Source: PUPG01 sp964463915 (GTDB lineage Bacteria; Bacteroidota; Bacteroidia; Bacteroidales; UBA7960). From it: a stretch of DNA of 64,000 nucleotides. Position 1 is the stretch's first letter; each line of letters starts with the position of its first letter. Shown here piece after piece: positions 35,070 to 44,523 of the stretch. The translations under genes were made by a program, and so were the position numbers. The notes under the pieces are model-generated. The model ran no database searches. It was not told the origin of the DNA and saw nothing but the letters and a program-made list of their open reading frames with translations. The stretch spans positions 57,495 through 121,494 of the forward strand of contig CAYXEH010000003.1 of the NCBI GenBank assembly GCA_964463915.1, written 5' to 3'.

Positions 35070-36155
35070 ATGAAAAGCAGGTATTCTTTGAAATTGGGTA
35101 AACCTTTTGGGATTCAGGTCTCCGTCCACTGGACTTTTTCGCTCCTGATCGCCTGGATTGTACTAATTAGTGTAAGCCGCGGAATGGAGACCACACAAAT
35201 ACTGATGCATGTGTTGTTTGTACTGGCTCTTTTTGTTTGTGTGGTATTGCATGAACTCGGGCACTCCCTGGCCGCCATCCGGCTTGGAGGAGAGGTTAAA
35301 AGCATCACCCTGCTTCCCATCGGCGGAATGGCCAATATGTCCAAAATGCCGGAAAACCCCAAAGAAGAGTTTTTAGTCTCAGCAGCAGGCCCATTGGTAA
35401 ACATTGTCATTGCAGCAATTTTATGGGGATATCTGTTAACCTTTCATTCGACGCCGATCAACCAGATGGAGTTCGAGGCCATTACCATCAATAATTTCCC
35501 GCTGATGCTCATGGCAGCCAATCTTTTCATCGTGGCTTTCAACCTTATCCCGGCTTTCCCTATGGACGGCGGAAGGCTTTTCCGCTCTGCACTCTCCATC
35601 CGGATGAGCCGCCTGAAAGCAACCCGGATCGCCAAAGACATCGGGCAGGTATTTGCCGTCATTTTTATCATTGCAGGATTGTTCTTTAATCCTTTTTTGG
35701 TCATCATCGGTTTTTTCATCCTCCTTGGGGCAAAGGGAGAATATGAAATGATCAAATACCAGGATGTGCTGAAAAATTACACTGTGGATGACATCATCAG
35801 CACTTCCTATGCGGAACTCGATGCCGAAGACAGCCTGGGAAAGGCCGCAGAAAAACTGATACATATTTCAGACAATGGTTTTGTAATCAAATCAGATGGA
35901 GAGTACACGGGTATTTTAACGAAAAATGATTTGATCAACGGATTGAATGCGCATGGAAAAGAGGGCAAAATCCGGGATGTAATGCGTACCAGCATAGATC
36001 ACGTTGACGCAGACACCCCTTTATTTGAAGTGTATCAGCACATGCAGAAAAACAGGCTTTACCTGCTCCCGGTATTCTCGGATGACCAATTCAGGGGAGT
36101 GCTGGATCTGGAGAATCTCAACGAATTCTTCCTGATCAGAAAAGCCCTGGTTTAA
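35070..36155 (+). CDS. Site-2 protease family (M50) metalloprotease with CBS domains
   Basis: 361-aa intramembrane zinc protease. HELGH (about residue 66) is the zinc-binding motif, NLIPAFPMDGGR (about 155) provides the third ligand, and several TM helices surround them. The C-terminal ~120 residues form a CBS pair (YTVDDIISTSYAELDAEDSL ... IRDVMRTSIDHVDADTPLFEVYQ) that may bind adenine nucleotides and regulate activity. The target is unknown. A -7-like TATATTTA lies upstream near 35023. The stop codon overlaps that of the convergent histidine kinase by 4 bases. Confidence 0.92.
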   Translation: MKSRYSLKLGKPFGIQVSVHWTFSLLIAWIVLISVSRGMETTQILMHVLFVLALFVCVVLHELGHSLAAIRLGGEVKSITLLPIGGMANMSKMPENPKEEFLVSAAGPLVNIVIAAILWGYLLTFHSTPINQMEFEAITINNFPLMLMAANLFIVAFNLIPAFPMDGGRLFRSALSIRMSRLKATRIAKDIGQVFAVIFIIAGLFFNPFLVIIGFFILLGAKGEYEMIKYQDVLKNYTVDDIISTSYAELDAEDSLGKAAEKLIHISDNGFVIKSDGEYTGILTKNDLINGLNAHGKEGKIRDVMRTSIDHVDADTPLFEVYQHMQKNRLYLLPVFSDDQFRGVLDLENLNEFFLIRKALV

Positions 36156-37375
36156 TTTTTCCAGATGGCTTCCTTTACCACAGGGACATCCGGGATTACC
36201 ACACTGAAGGTTGACCCTTCTCCTGGTCTGCTTTTTAAATGGATATTCCCGCCCATCAGGTTGATCAGTTTCTTTGAAATGCTAAGACCCAGCCCTGTGC
36301 CTCCGTATTCGCCCGGGGCCTGATCACATTGTTGAGAGAATGGCTTGAATATGTTGTCAATTTCTTGTTGTTGAACTCCTTTCCCGGTATCTTTCACCCA
36401 AATAAACAGTTTGCCGGCTGAAGATCCGGGCTCTTTGTCAAATCCAGCTATAAGCCGAACCGATCCCGTATGGGTGAATTTAATCGCATTGTCAAGCAGG
36501 TTATACAGTACCTGCCGCAACCGGAAGGTATCCAGCCTGACAACTGGGGGCAACAATTCATCCAACCTGCAATCAAAATCCAGGCCTTTTCGACGGGCTT
36601 TTTCGGAAAAGATCATTCCCATCTCCTGTAACAGGGATTTTATGTCCACCTCCATCGGAGAAATTTCAACGCGGCCGGCATCAATTTTTGAAAAATCAAG
36701 GACATTGTTCACTAACTTCAACAGGTGTTCTCCACTGCTGTTTACAAGTTTAATCATTCTTTTATTCTCATATTCCTCCAGCCTTTTATACAACACCTCG
36801 CTGAATCCCAGGATCGCATTCATCGGGGTACGTATTTCATGACTGATATTGGCAAGGAAAAAAGATTTGGCTTTTTCAGCCTTTTCTGCTTTTTCTTTCG
36901 CAAGGATCAGTTCCTGTTCAAATTCTTTCAGGTCTGTGATATCGGTCAGCGTTCCCTGTAACCCGACCACTTTCCCTTCACGGAGCAAAGGTCTTGCCTT
37001 GGTTCTGACCCAGACAACACCTTTGTTTTTTTTCAGAAACCGGTATTCTGAAGGCTCCATGGTCCCGGAAAAGACTTTACGGAACTGCGCCATACGCTCT
37101 TTCCTGTCTTCCGGATGGACGAATTCCACAAAATTCTTCCCAAATACCTCATCGGCGGTGTACCCGCTGATCCATTCTATATTTGGAGATATATAGGTGA
37201 CATTGGCATGCTGATCAATGGTATAAATTACCTCGTTCAGGTTCTCCAGGAGCATCTTGTAATGATCACGGCTTTGGGAAATATCCCGGATACGGCTTTC
37301 AAGCTCAGCAATTTTCTCATTGCAGGCTTTATCCCTGTTTTTCTCATCATTATTATCTGACACATATTGGTTCAT
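36152..37375 (-). CDS. PAS-domain hybrid-less sensor histidine kinase
   Basis: 407-aa cytosolic kinase. An N-terminal coiled-coil (about 15-45) is followed by a PAS/PAC sensor (NEVIYTIDQHANVTYISPN to LQGTLTDITDLKEFE), then HisKA with the phospho-acceptor His in FFLANISHEIRTPMNAI, and HATPase with N box LYNLLDNAIKFTHTG, G1 DTGKGV and G2 GGTGLGLSI. No TM helix and no receiver domain. No response regulator is adjacent, so this is an orphan kinase. ATG 37375 is preferred over 37429. Confidence 0.9.
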   Translation of the reverse strand: MNQYVSDNNDEKNRDKACNEKIAELESRIRDISQSRDHYKMLLENLNEVIYTIDQHANVTYISPNIEWISGYTADEVFGKNFVEFVHPEDRKERMAQFRKVFSGTMEPSEYRFLKKNKGVVWVRTKARPLLREGKVVGLQGTLTDITDLKEFEQELILAKEKAEKAEKAKSFFLANISHEIRTPMNAILGFSEVLYKRLEEYENKRMIKLVNSSGEHLLKLVNNVLDFSKIDAGRVEISPMEVDIKSLLQEMGMIFSEKARRKGLDFDCRLDELLPPVVRLDTFRLRQVLYNLLDNAIKFTHTGSVRLIAGFDKEPGSSAGKLFIWVKDTGKGVQQQEIDNIFKPFSQQCDQAPGEYGGTGLGLSISKKLINLMGGNIHLKSRPGEGSTFSVVIPDVPVVKEAIWKN

Positions 37376-37491
37376 CTCTTCAGGACAAATAACAAATAAG
37401 ACAACTAATAATTCATTGGATAACTCCACGAAATTAAGAATTATTATATTTTTACCGACAGAAATCCCGTTTAATTAATAATCCAAAACAA

Positions 37492-38277
37492 ATGATAGAA
37501 GTCAACAATCTCTGCAAAGACTTTCCCCTCAACAAAAAACAACAGGATGAAACGGGGGTAAAACAGAAACACCTCAGGGTACTGGATCATATTGGTTTTG
37601 AGTGCCGGCCCGGCAGAATATTCAGCCTGCTTGGCCCCAATGGTGCCGGCAAAACAACCACCCTGAGGATTATCGCCACCATCCTGAAAGCAAGCGCCGG
37701 ACAAGTAAAGGTTTGTGGAATTGACCTGAATGACAACCCCCTGGCTGCCCGCGGTAAAATGGGATTTCTGACAGGTACAACGGGCTTGTATGAGCGGCTC
37801 ACCCCCAATGAGATCCTTGGATACTTTGGAAAATTACAGGGCATGGAGAGGCAGCAGGTGAACGAAAGCAAAAGCAGGTTATTTGACCTTCTTGACATGC
37901 ACAGTTTTGCCAACAAGAGAATCGGGAAGCTTTCCACCGGAATGAAACAAAAAGTCAGCATTTGCCGGACCATGATACATGATCCTGAGGTGGTGGTTTT
38001 CGATGAACCAACCACAGGACTTGACGTGATCACGGCACGAAACATCATCAACCTGATCCGTGACTGCAAAGAACAGAACAAAACGGTCATTTTCTCCTCA
38101 CACATCATGAGCGAGGTGGATCTGCTTTGCGACGACCTGGCGATCATTCACCAGGGGAAAATCCTTTTCAATGACACCATGGAAAATTTCCGGGGGCAAA
38201 TGCAAACCCCGAATCTGACCGAAGAATTTATTCAAATTGTACAAAAGGCCACACTGCATAATCAAACCAAACAATGA
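37492..38277 (+). CDS. ABC transporter ATP-binding protein (NatA-like)
   Basis: 261-aa ABC ATPase: Walker A LLGPNGAGKTTTLR, Q-loop region GFLTGTTGLYERLTPNEIL, signature LSTGMKQKV, Walker B VVVFDEPTTGLD, and H-loop VIFSSHIMSEVD. The LSTGMKQKV signature and the ABC-2 partner are typical of NatA-type export systems. It overlaps the permease gene by 4 bases (ATGA), which indicates coupled translation. The transported substrate (Na+, drug or lipid) cannot be told. Confidence 0.92.
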   Translation: MIEVNNLCKDFPLNKKQQDETGVKQKHLRVLDHIGFECRPGRIFSLLGPNGAGKTTTLRIIATILKASAGQVKVCGIDLNDNPLAARGKMGFLTGTTGLYERLTPNEILGYFGKLQGMERQQVNESKSRLFDLLDMHSFANKRIGKLSTGMKQKVSICRTMIHDPEVVVFDEPTTGLDVITARNIINLIRDCKEQNKTVIFSSHIMSEVDLLCDDLAIIHQGKILFNDTMENFRGQMQTPNLTEEFIQIVQKATLHNQTKQ

Positions 38278-39458
38278 AACACATTCATACCATCATTCGT
38301 AAAGAATCGCTGGATACCCTGCGCGACCGCCGAACACTGATTGTCATGGTACTTGTCCCGGTGTTACTTTTTCCAGTACTTTTTATTGCCCTGACCCGTT
38401 TGCAGACCTCCGTCATGGAACGGGAACAAGTTCGCCTGGTGCGTGTCGGATGGGTAAACCAGGATGATGATCCGGAACTCGAATTATTTTTTAGTCAACA
38501 AGAGCGAATGGAGTTAGTAAATGTCCAGGATGAAACTTTGCTGGAACAATTGATACGCAACGACAGCATTTCATACGGGGTGGTTGTCCCGGAAAGGTTC
38601 GGCCAGCGTATAGAGAACATGGAAGAGGCGGCTCTGACACTGTATTATTCGGGGGCACAAATCCAGGGGAAGGATCGAATCGACAGGGTGCTTCAGCAAT
38701 ATGAGAACAAACTTGTCAGTGAGCGGCTGGAGGAAAGATCCCTGCCTGAGAGTTTTATCAGTCCTTTTGAAACCCGTGATATGAACATCGCCTCAGACCA
38801 GGAAATGATCGGAATGATCGCAGGTGGGTTTCTCCCCTATCTGTTTATTATTTTTTGTTTCACCGGCGCCATGTATCCGGCCATCGATCTTTTTACAGGA
38901 GAAAAAGAGCGACACACCCTGGAAACACTGTTAACAGCTCCGGTTTCAAGGCTTCACATCCTAATCGGAAAGTTGTCAGTTGTTACCCTGACAGGGATTG
39001 CTTCTGCACTTCTGGCCATACTCGGACTTTTCCTTGGATTCCAGCTTACCGCCGGCTTGCCGGAAGTGATCATGGGTGTTGTGATGGGAATCCTCAGCAT
39101 ACAATTTGTGTTGATGCTTTTATTGATGCTTGTTCCGCTGACTATTTTCTTCAGTGGGGTAATGGCTCCCGTTACCATTTATGCAAAAACTTTTAAGGAA
39201 GCCCAGAGTATGCTCACCCCGATGACTTTTCTGGTGATCATTCCGGCGGCAATTGCCATGGTACCTGGCATTGAGTACAATGCGGCAACCGCCCTGATCC
39301 CGGTGGTGAATATCACACTGGCTACCAAAGAAATTATCGCCGGCACCATCAACATCCCTCATTATCTAATTACCGTTTTCTCCCTGATCGGGCTGGCAGC
39401 TATCTCTGTTATATTCTGTGCCAGGTGGTATGGCAAAGAAAGTAATATACTGAGGTAA
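38274..39458 (+). CDS. ABC-2 type permease (NatB-like)
   Basis: 394-aa membrane protein: one N-terminal TM helix (LIVMVLVPVLLFPVLFIALT), a large extracytoplasmic domain (about 45-180), then five to six TM helices including FLPYLFIIFCFTGAMYPAIDLFTGEKERHTLETLL, whose EKERHTLE motif is typical of ABC-2/NatB permeases. It forms an exporter with the preceding ATPase. Second gene of a two-gene unit. Confidence 0.9.
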   Translation: MKHIHTIIRKESLDTLRDRRTLIVMVLVPVLLFPVLFIALTRLQTSVMEREQVRLVRVGWVNQDDDPELELFFSQQERMELVNVQDETLLEQLIRNDSISYGVVVPERFGQRIENMEEAALTLYYSGAQIQGKDRIDRVLQQYENKLVSERLEERSLPESFISPFETRDMNIASDQEMIGMIAGGFLPYLFIIFCFTGAMYPAIDLFTGEKERHTLETLLTAPVSRLHILIGKLSVVTLTGIASALLAILGLFLGFQLTAGLPEVIMGVVMGILSIQFVLMLLLMLVPLTIFFSGVMAPVTIYAKTFKEAQSMLTPMTFLVIIPAAIAMVPGIEYNAATALIPVVNITLATKEIIAGTINIPHYLITVFSLIGLAAISVIFCARWYGKESNILR

Positions 39459-39530
39459 AACATTCATGTTTTTTAATTCCGATAAATTTGTTCCTTTGTA
39501 ACCCACATCATTAACTCTTCCAAAATCATT

Positions 39531-41387
39531 ATGAAATACACAAACAGAGCAGCAGCACTTGTCACGGCATTTATTTTTCTCTGGCCGTTTTACGTTATCT
39601 CCGCAAATTTGCCCTCGGAATCCCCGCAGGATATCTCCAGGCCCGTCATAGAGGATGGCATGGCACAGAAAGTGGAAGCTTTTTCTGATCCGGATACCTG
39701 GATACGTCATGACCTCTGGGTAGAGACAGATTTTGACTCCGACGGCGATGGCCGTCCTGATCGTATGCATGTGTCGGTAACCAGGCCGCCACAAACTGAA
39801 GAAGGACTGCAACTACCCGTGGTTTACGAATCAAGCCCATATTATGCCGGTGGAGGATCCCTTGAAAGACAATACTTCTGGGATGTCCGCCAGGAACTTT
39901 ACTCTGAACCCAATCCGAGGAAAGCCTTTGATCCCGCAGAACGAAACATTGAAAGACCTGTAATATCAAATTCACAAATTGCCACATGGGTGCCCTACGG
40001 GTATATCGTGGTGCATTCCTCCGCTCCGGGAACCGGTTACTCACAGGGCTGCCCCACCATGGGCGCTCTTGAGGAAGCCCTTGCCCCAAAAGCTGTCATT
40101 GACTGGCTGAACGGAAACGCCAAAGGCTATACCACCCCTGACGGAGATGAAGAAGTGGAGGCCTACTGGACCACCGGAAAGGTCGGCATGACCGGAACAT
40201 CCTACAACGGGACGCTGGCCGTGGCTGCCGCTACAACAGGTGTAGAAGGGCTGGAGGCCATCATTCCCGTGGCACCCAATACCTCCTACTACCATTATTA
40301 CCGTGCCGACGGACTCATCGTCCATCCTGATGGTTACCTGGGCGAAGACATTGACTTCTTTTTTGATTATACCCATTCAAACCCGGACCGGCGCGACTAC
40401 TGCAACCGCACCTGGCGCGATACAGAGATCATGGAAAATATTGACCGTGTAACCGGAAATTACAATGATTTCTGGGATGAGAGAGACCTGCTGAATCGCA
40501 TTGAAAACCTTGAAGCTGCCGTACTGATGTCGCATGCATTCAACGACTGGAATGTCATGCCCAGTCATAGTTACCGGGTCAATGAGGCGCTAAAGAACAC
40601 TGATGTGCCGCTCCAGATGTATTACCACCAGGGCGGTCATGGCGGCCCTCCACCGTTTGAAATGATGAACAAATGGTTTACCCGCTACCTCTTTGAGGTA
40701 GAGAACGATGTGGAAAACGATCCGGCGGCATGGATTGTGCGTGAGCACGATGATAGACTGAAACCCACTCCTTATGAAGATTTTCCCAACCCCGCAGCCG
40801 TTCCGGTGGAGTTTTTCCTCGCGCCTGGCGCACCTGGGTATGGCAGCCTGACCATGGAAAGAAAGCCCAATCAGGGTATAGAACGCTTCACCGATAATTT
40901 TTCCTTCAGTGGATCCGCCCTGGCACAGGCAGAATTTACCGATCACAGGCTTTTATACCTGACCGGGGAACTGGAAGAAGACCTTCATCTCTCCGGCGTG
41001 GCCTCGGTGAACATCCGGCTTGCCATCGACAAGCCCGCCGCCAACCTTTCGGTATGGCTGGTTTCCCTGCCCTGGAACGAAGGAAGAAATACGAGAATTA
41101 CTGACAATATCATCACCCGCGGCTGGGCCGATCCCCAGAACAGGAATAGCATCCGTGAAAGTGAACCACTGCCCCCGGGAACCTTTTACCGTGTGGGGTT
41201 TGAAATGGAACCCACCGACCAGGTGATCCCTGCCGGGCAAAAGATCGGGTTGATGATCTTTTCCAGTGACAAGAACTTTACGCTGCATCCGGATCCCGGC
41301 ACCGAACTCACGATAGATCTGAACTCCACTTCGATTACCTTGCCCGTGGTAGGCGGAGAAGAAGCGATTCAACTTTTGAGTCGCTGA
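39531..41387 (+). CDS. Xaa-Pro dipeptidyl-peptidase (S15 family), exported
   Basis: 618-aa CocE/NonD-type alpha/beta hydrolase with a Sec signal (about residues 1-25). The nucleophile Ser is in KVGMTGTSYNGTLAVAAATT. The segment NTSYYHYYRADGLIVHPDGY and the later Asp/His region (FNDWNVMPSHSYRV, YYHQGGHGGPP) match PepX. A C-terminal jelly-roll domain (GVASVNIRLAIDKPAANLSV) follows. It should release X-Pro dipeptides in the periplasm. The 3' end overlaps convergent mgsA by 19 bases. Possible -7 elements lie around 39483-39498. Confidence 0.9.
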   Translation: MKYTNRAAALVTAFIFLWPFYVISANLPSESPQDISRPVIEDGMAQKVEAFSDPDTWIRHDLWVETDFDSDGDGRPDRMHVSVTRPPQTEEGLQLPVVYESSPYYAGGGSLERQYFWDVRQELYSEPNPRKAFDPAERNIERPVISNSQIATWVPYGYIVVHSSAPGTGYSQGCPTMGALEEALAPKAVIDWLNGNAKGYTTPDGDEEVEAYWTTGKVGMTGTSYNGTLAVAAATTGVEGLEAIIPVAPNTSYYHYYRADGLIVHPDGYLGEDIDFFFDYTHSNPDRRDYCNRTWRDTEIMENIDRVTGNYNDFWDERDLLNRIENLEAAVLMSHAFNDWNVMPSHSYRVNEALKNTDVPLQMYYHQGGHGGPPPFEMMNKWFTRYLFEVENDVENDPAAWIVREHDDRLKPTPYEDFPNPAAVPVEFFLAPGAPGYGSLTMERKPNQGIERFTDNFSFSGSALAQAEFTDHRLLYLTGELEEDLHLSGVASVNIRLAIDKPAANLSVWLVSLPWNEGRNTRITDNIITRGWADPQNRNSIRESEPLPPGTFYRVGFEMEPTDQVIPAGQKIGLMIFSSDKNFTLHPDPGTELTIDLNSTSITLPVVGGEEAIQLLSR

Positions 41388-41842
41388 CCATAATCCACCA
41401 CGTAGCGCTCGTACGCTGCATCCATGAGTGCAGAACTGATCATAAAATCTGCGGAAGACCTGCTGCAGGCCATGGGAATGTTATACACAATGGCAATGCG
41501 CAACAGGGCTTTGACATCCACATCATGTGGCTGAGCCTGAAGGGGATCCCAGAAAAACACCAGCAGATCCAGGCGGCCTTCTGCAATGGCTGCCCCCAGC
41601 TGCTGGTCACCCCCCAAGGGACCACTTAAAAAACGATGAATGGGAAGGTCCAGTTTTTCGGCCAGCAACCCGCCTGTGGTTCCCGTTCCAAAGAGTTCAT
41701 GTTGCATAAGGGTGCCCCGATTGTGGGAGGCCCAATCAAGCAGATCGGATTTCCGGTGGTCATGCGCCACCAGCCCGATCCTTTTTTTCTGTTGCATTGG
41801 CTTTATATGGGAAGCAATGCTCGGGTCAATATTTTTTATCAT
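41369..41842 (-). CDS. mgsA: Methylglyoxal synthase
   Basis: 157-aa MgsA converting dihydroxyacetone phosphate to methylglyoxal and phosphate, a phosphate-sparing glycolytic bypass in the cytosol. KRIGLVAHDHRK, LFGTGTTGGLL (phosphate site), LSGPLGGDQQLGAAIAEG (catalytic Asp) and FFWDPLQAQPHDVDVKALLRIA are all present. Length is normal. Its last 19 bases overlap the end of the convergent pepX-like gene. Confidence 0.95.
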   Translation of the reverse strand: MIKNIDPSIASHIKPMQQKKRIGLVAHDHRKSDLLDWASHNRGTLMQHELFGTGTTGGLLAEKLDLPIHRFLSGPLGGDQQLGAAIAEGRLDLLVFFWDPLQAQPHDVDVKALLRIAIVYNIPMACSRSSADFMISSALMDAAYERYVVDYGQRLKS

Positions 41843-41981
41843 ATGCGGGTATCTAAATACAGTAATAGGATATTACTCCAAAAGCAACCATTGTAAATAT
41901 ACCAAAAAACCCCTTAACAATGAAGAAACTATTGATTCCCGGCGGAGGCACCGCCGACAGGCCAGACAGCAATGGAGTATA

Positions 41982-44348
41982 TTAGAAATACACCCGGTAA
42001 GTCATCATGGGCATAAAACCCATTTGGTAAGAGGTATTGATCTCTTTCCTGTTGTTGTCCCAGGTACGTTCAAAAATATTCTCCCGGTTGGTCAGGTTCT
42101 GCAGATCAAGGGCCCACTCCTGGTTCACATGGCTACCGTTAAGGCGAAAGGTGAGTCTGGCATTGAGCCTGAAGTAATCCGGATACCTTTTTTCATAGGC
42201 TTCGTCCCATTTGAATTTTGCACCTCCGGTCTCCGCAGAATATATTGGGTCAATTTCCAGGTAGGGCGTCCCCCCTGCATACACCACCTTCACATCCGCA
42301 GATAACAGGGAACGATCCCCCACCGCCCATTCATAGCCGCTTAAGACATTCAGCACATATTGATTGTTAAACACAGAATTACGCCAGACCCCGTCAAACC
42401 CACTGTACCCGGAATCAAACAGGGAAGCGGTAACCAGGTAATAAAAACCCTGATCGAGGAACTTCTCCAGGGTCAGCTCCACTCCTTTATTCTCACCTGT
42501 TCCGCTGTTTTCCATATTGTCAAAAGCCATAAAAGAAAAGCCCCCTCCCTGGCTGAGCAGGGAAAATTCAGGACGCCTCCACGCCACAGGAATATTGTAT
42601 AAATACTGGTAATATACTTCTGCTTTCAACCTATGACCTTCCCCCAGCAACCTGTCATAGCCGGCCACAAAATGAAAGCTTTTGGAGAACTCCAGGTGTT
42701 CATTGGTCCTTTCGTAAACCAGGTTAAGTGTATCAGTGAGCCGCTGGGCAAAATATATGGCTTTCATCTGCGACTGACTGTGCAATCCGGCTCCAAGGTT
42801 AATGCTTTGGCCGGATGCCACTTTCCATTTTACCCCCATACGTGGCTCCAACGACCAGGTATCGTTCAGGGACAAGAAGCTACTGTGAAGTCCTGAAGTA
42901 ACTGACAATTCATTTGAAAAACGATGCTTCCACTCAGCAAAAGCACGGGCCATTAACGTGTTTCCTTGTGTATTCAGGTAGTTGAAATATTTTTTTTCGT
43001 TCCTATCGTATTGCCTGCCTTCATACAAAACATCAAAATGATCCACAATCACCCCGGCATTAAAGAAGTTACGTGCACTGAAGCGCTGTGACAATTTGCT
43101 TGTTAAAGTATATTTTGTTTCACGTAGATCTTCCTCCAACTGTTGCTTCTCAGGATCAAACTCCAGGTTGTACATCTCCACCGAACCGGTAATGCCTGAT
43201 ATCGCCAGGGTATTGGAAATACGTGAGTTCTCATTTAGATAATGAATGTGACTGACCCCCAGCACACCCATACCGTTGGTATAATACAGGTCTGTTCCGG
43301 CAAACCCGAACTGGGCATCATCTTCTTCTGAATCCAGCATGGATATCCGGTTGTTACCACCCAGCCCGAACACCGACAACCGCCCATTTTCCAGTGGGAA
43401 ATGCAGTTTCAGTGAAATGTCTTTATATTTTGGAATGGCTGCGCCAGTGCCAAAACTCATTCCCAAAGCATGTAATACTTCCAGGGTGCTGTACCGGCCG
43501 TTCACCATGTATGAGGCCCCGTTCTGCCTGGAAAGCGGACCCTCTGCCCCGAACTCAAACCCATTGAAACCCATCTGCCCCATATACTCATGCTTTTCAT
43601 TGTTCCCATTACGCATCCGCAGATCAAATGCTCCGGCCAGGGCGTTACCGTATTCGGCCGGAAAGGCAGCGGTATAAAAATCCGAATTGTCCAGTTGGTT
43701 ATTGTTCAGCATACTGATTGGGCCACCCGTAGAACCGATAGAACCAAAATGACTGGGGTTGGGTATTTCCACCCCCTCCAGGCGCCAAAGCAAACCCAGC
43801 GGGGAATTGCCCCTGATAATGATGTCATTACGTTGATCCGACGCCGAGACTACCCCGGCAAAATTGGCTGCCATACGTGAGGGATCACCGAGGCTTCCGG
43901 CATACCGTTCGGTTTCATCAATGGTGAATGAACGGGCGCTGACCATGGCCATTTCATTAATCGCCTGATCTTTGCGAACTTCCGGACGAATTTCCACGTC
44001 AGCCAACTGGTACACCATTTCCTCCAACCGGATGCGCACTACCAGCTCACGGCCAGAACTCAGAAGAAGGTTCCGTTGCACCTCAGTCTGATAACCCACC
44101 ATACTGACCCTCACGTCCAGCCTGCCCAGCGGCATTTCTTCAAAACGAAATTCACCATTGATGTCCGTAGAAGTGCCCTTCAGGGGATCTGTTCCCGGAA
44201 TCACAACAGTAGCTCCCGGTAGCGGCAATTCTGTATAGGCATCAATGACCTGGCCCCTGAAAGTCTGGGTCACCTCGCTGGCACAAACCGAAAACTGAAA
44301 CCATACAATTGTAAAAAAAAACAAGAATCGTAAAAATCCGTATCGCAT
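41982..44348 (-). CDS. TonB-dependent receptor with carboxypeptidase-regulatory-like domain
   Basis: 788-aa outer-membrane receptor. Signal peptide (FLFFFTIVWFQFSVCAS), a CarboxypepD_reg-like beta-sandwich (about 28-110: FRGQVIDAYTELPLPGATV ... FRFEEMPLGRLDVRVSMVGY), plug (about 120-230: MAANFAGVVSASDQRNDIIIRG ... LGLLWRLEGVEIPNP), then barrel to a C-terminal aromatic residue (MMTYRVYF). No SusD partner is adjacent, so it is not a classical SusCD polysaccharide system. Ligand unknown. The -7 element is at 44404-44411. Confidence 0.9.
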   Translation of the reverse strand: MRYGFLRFLFFFTIVWFQFSVCASEVTQTFRGQVIDAYTELPLPGATVVIPGTDPLKGTSTDINGEFRFEEMPLGRLDVRVSMVGYQTEVQRNLLLSSGRELVVRIRLEEMVYQLADVEIRPEVRKDQAINEMAMVSARSFTIDETERYAGSLGDPSRMAANFAGVVSASDQRNDIIIRGNSPLGLLWRLEGVEIPNPSHFGSIGSTGGPISMLNNNQLDNSDFYTAAFPAEYGNALAGAFDLRMRNGNNEKHEYMGQMGFNGFEFGAEGPLSRQNGASYMVNGRYSTLEVLHALGMSFGTGAAIPKYKDISLKLHFPLENGRLSVFGLGGNNRISMLDSEEDDAQFGFAGTDLYYTNGMGVLGVSHIHYLNENSRISNTLAISGITGSVEMYNLEFDPEKQQLEEDLRETKYTLTSKLSQRFSARNFFNAGVIVDHFDVLYEGRQYDRNEKKYFNYLNTQGNTLMARAFAEWKHRFSNELSVTSGLHSSFLSLNDTWSLEPRMGVKWKVASGQSINLGAGLHSQSQMKAIYFAQRLTDTLNLVYERTNEHLEFSKSFHFVAGYDRLLGEGHRLKAEVYYQYLYNIPVAWRRPEFSLLSQGGGFSFMAFDNMENSGTGENKGVELTLEKFLDQGFYYLVTASLFDSGYSGFDGVWRNSVFNNQYVLNVLSGYEWAVGDRSLLSADVKVVYAGGTPYLEIDPIYSAETGGAKFKWDEAYEKRYPDYFRLNARLTFRLNGSHVNQEWALDLQNLTNRENIFERTWDNNRKEINTSYQMGFMPMMTYRVYF

Positions 44349-44403
44349 TTTAAAAAAAATTTAAACATTTAGATAAAGTGACATAATAAAAACCATGCCA
44401 CAA

Positions 44404-44411
44404 CAAATATA
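44404..44411 (-). promoter_or_regulatory. -7 element for the TonB receptor gene
   Basis: The minus strand reads TATATTTG followed by T, a full match to TAnnTTTG, about 55 bases upstream of the start codon at 44348. Confidence 0.5.
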
Positions 44412-44523
44412 AAACTTACTGACAAAGGTTTGTGATATTTTTCGTACCTTACAGAGTGGTCAGATATAAACAAAAATGTTCGGTTTTGAACATTCTCAAA
44501 AAAAATCAACCAGTCATAATTTG

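Noticed and set aside
41920..41985. 21-codon ORF starting MKKLLIPGGGT
   Set aside because: Very short, overlaps the 3' end of the TonB receptor gene, includes a GGCGGAGGCACCGCC hairpin, and has no supporting context.
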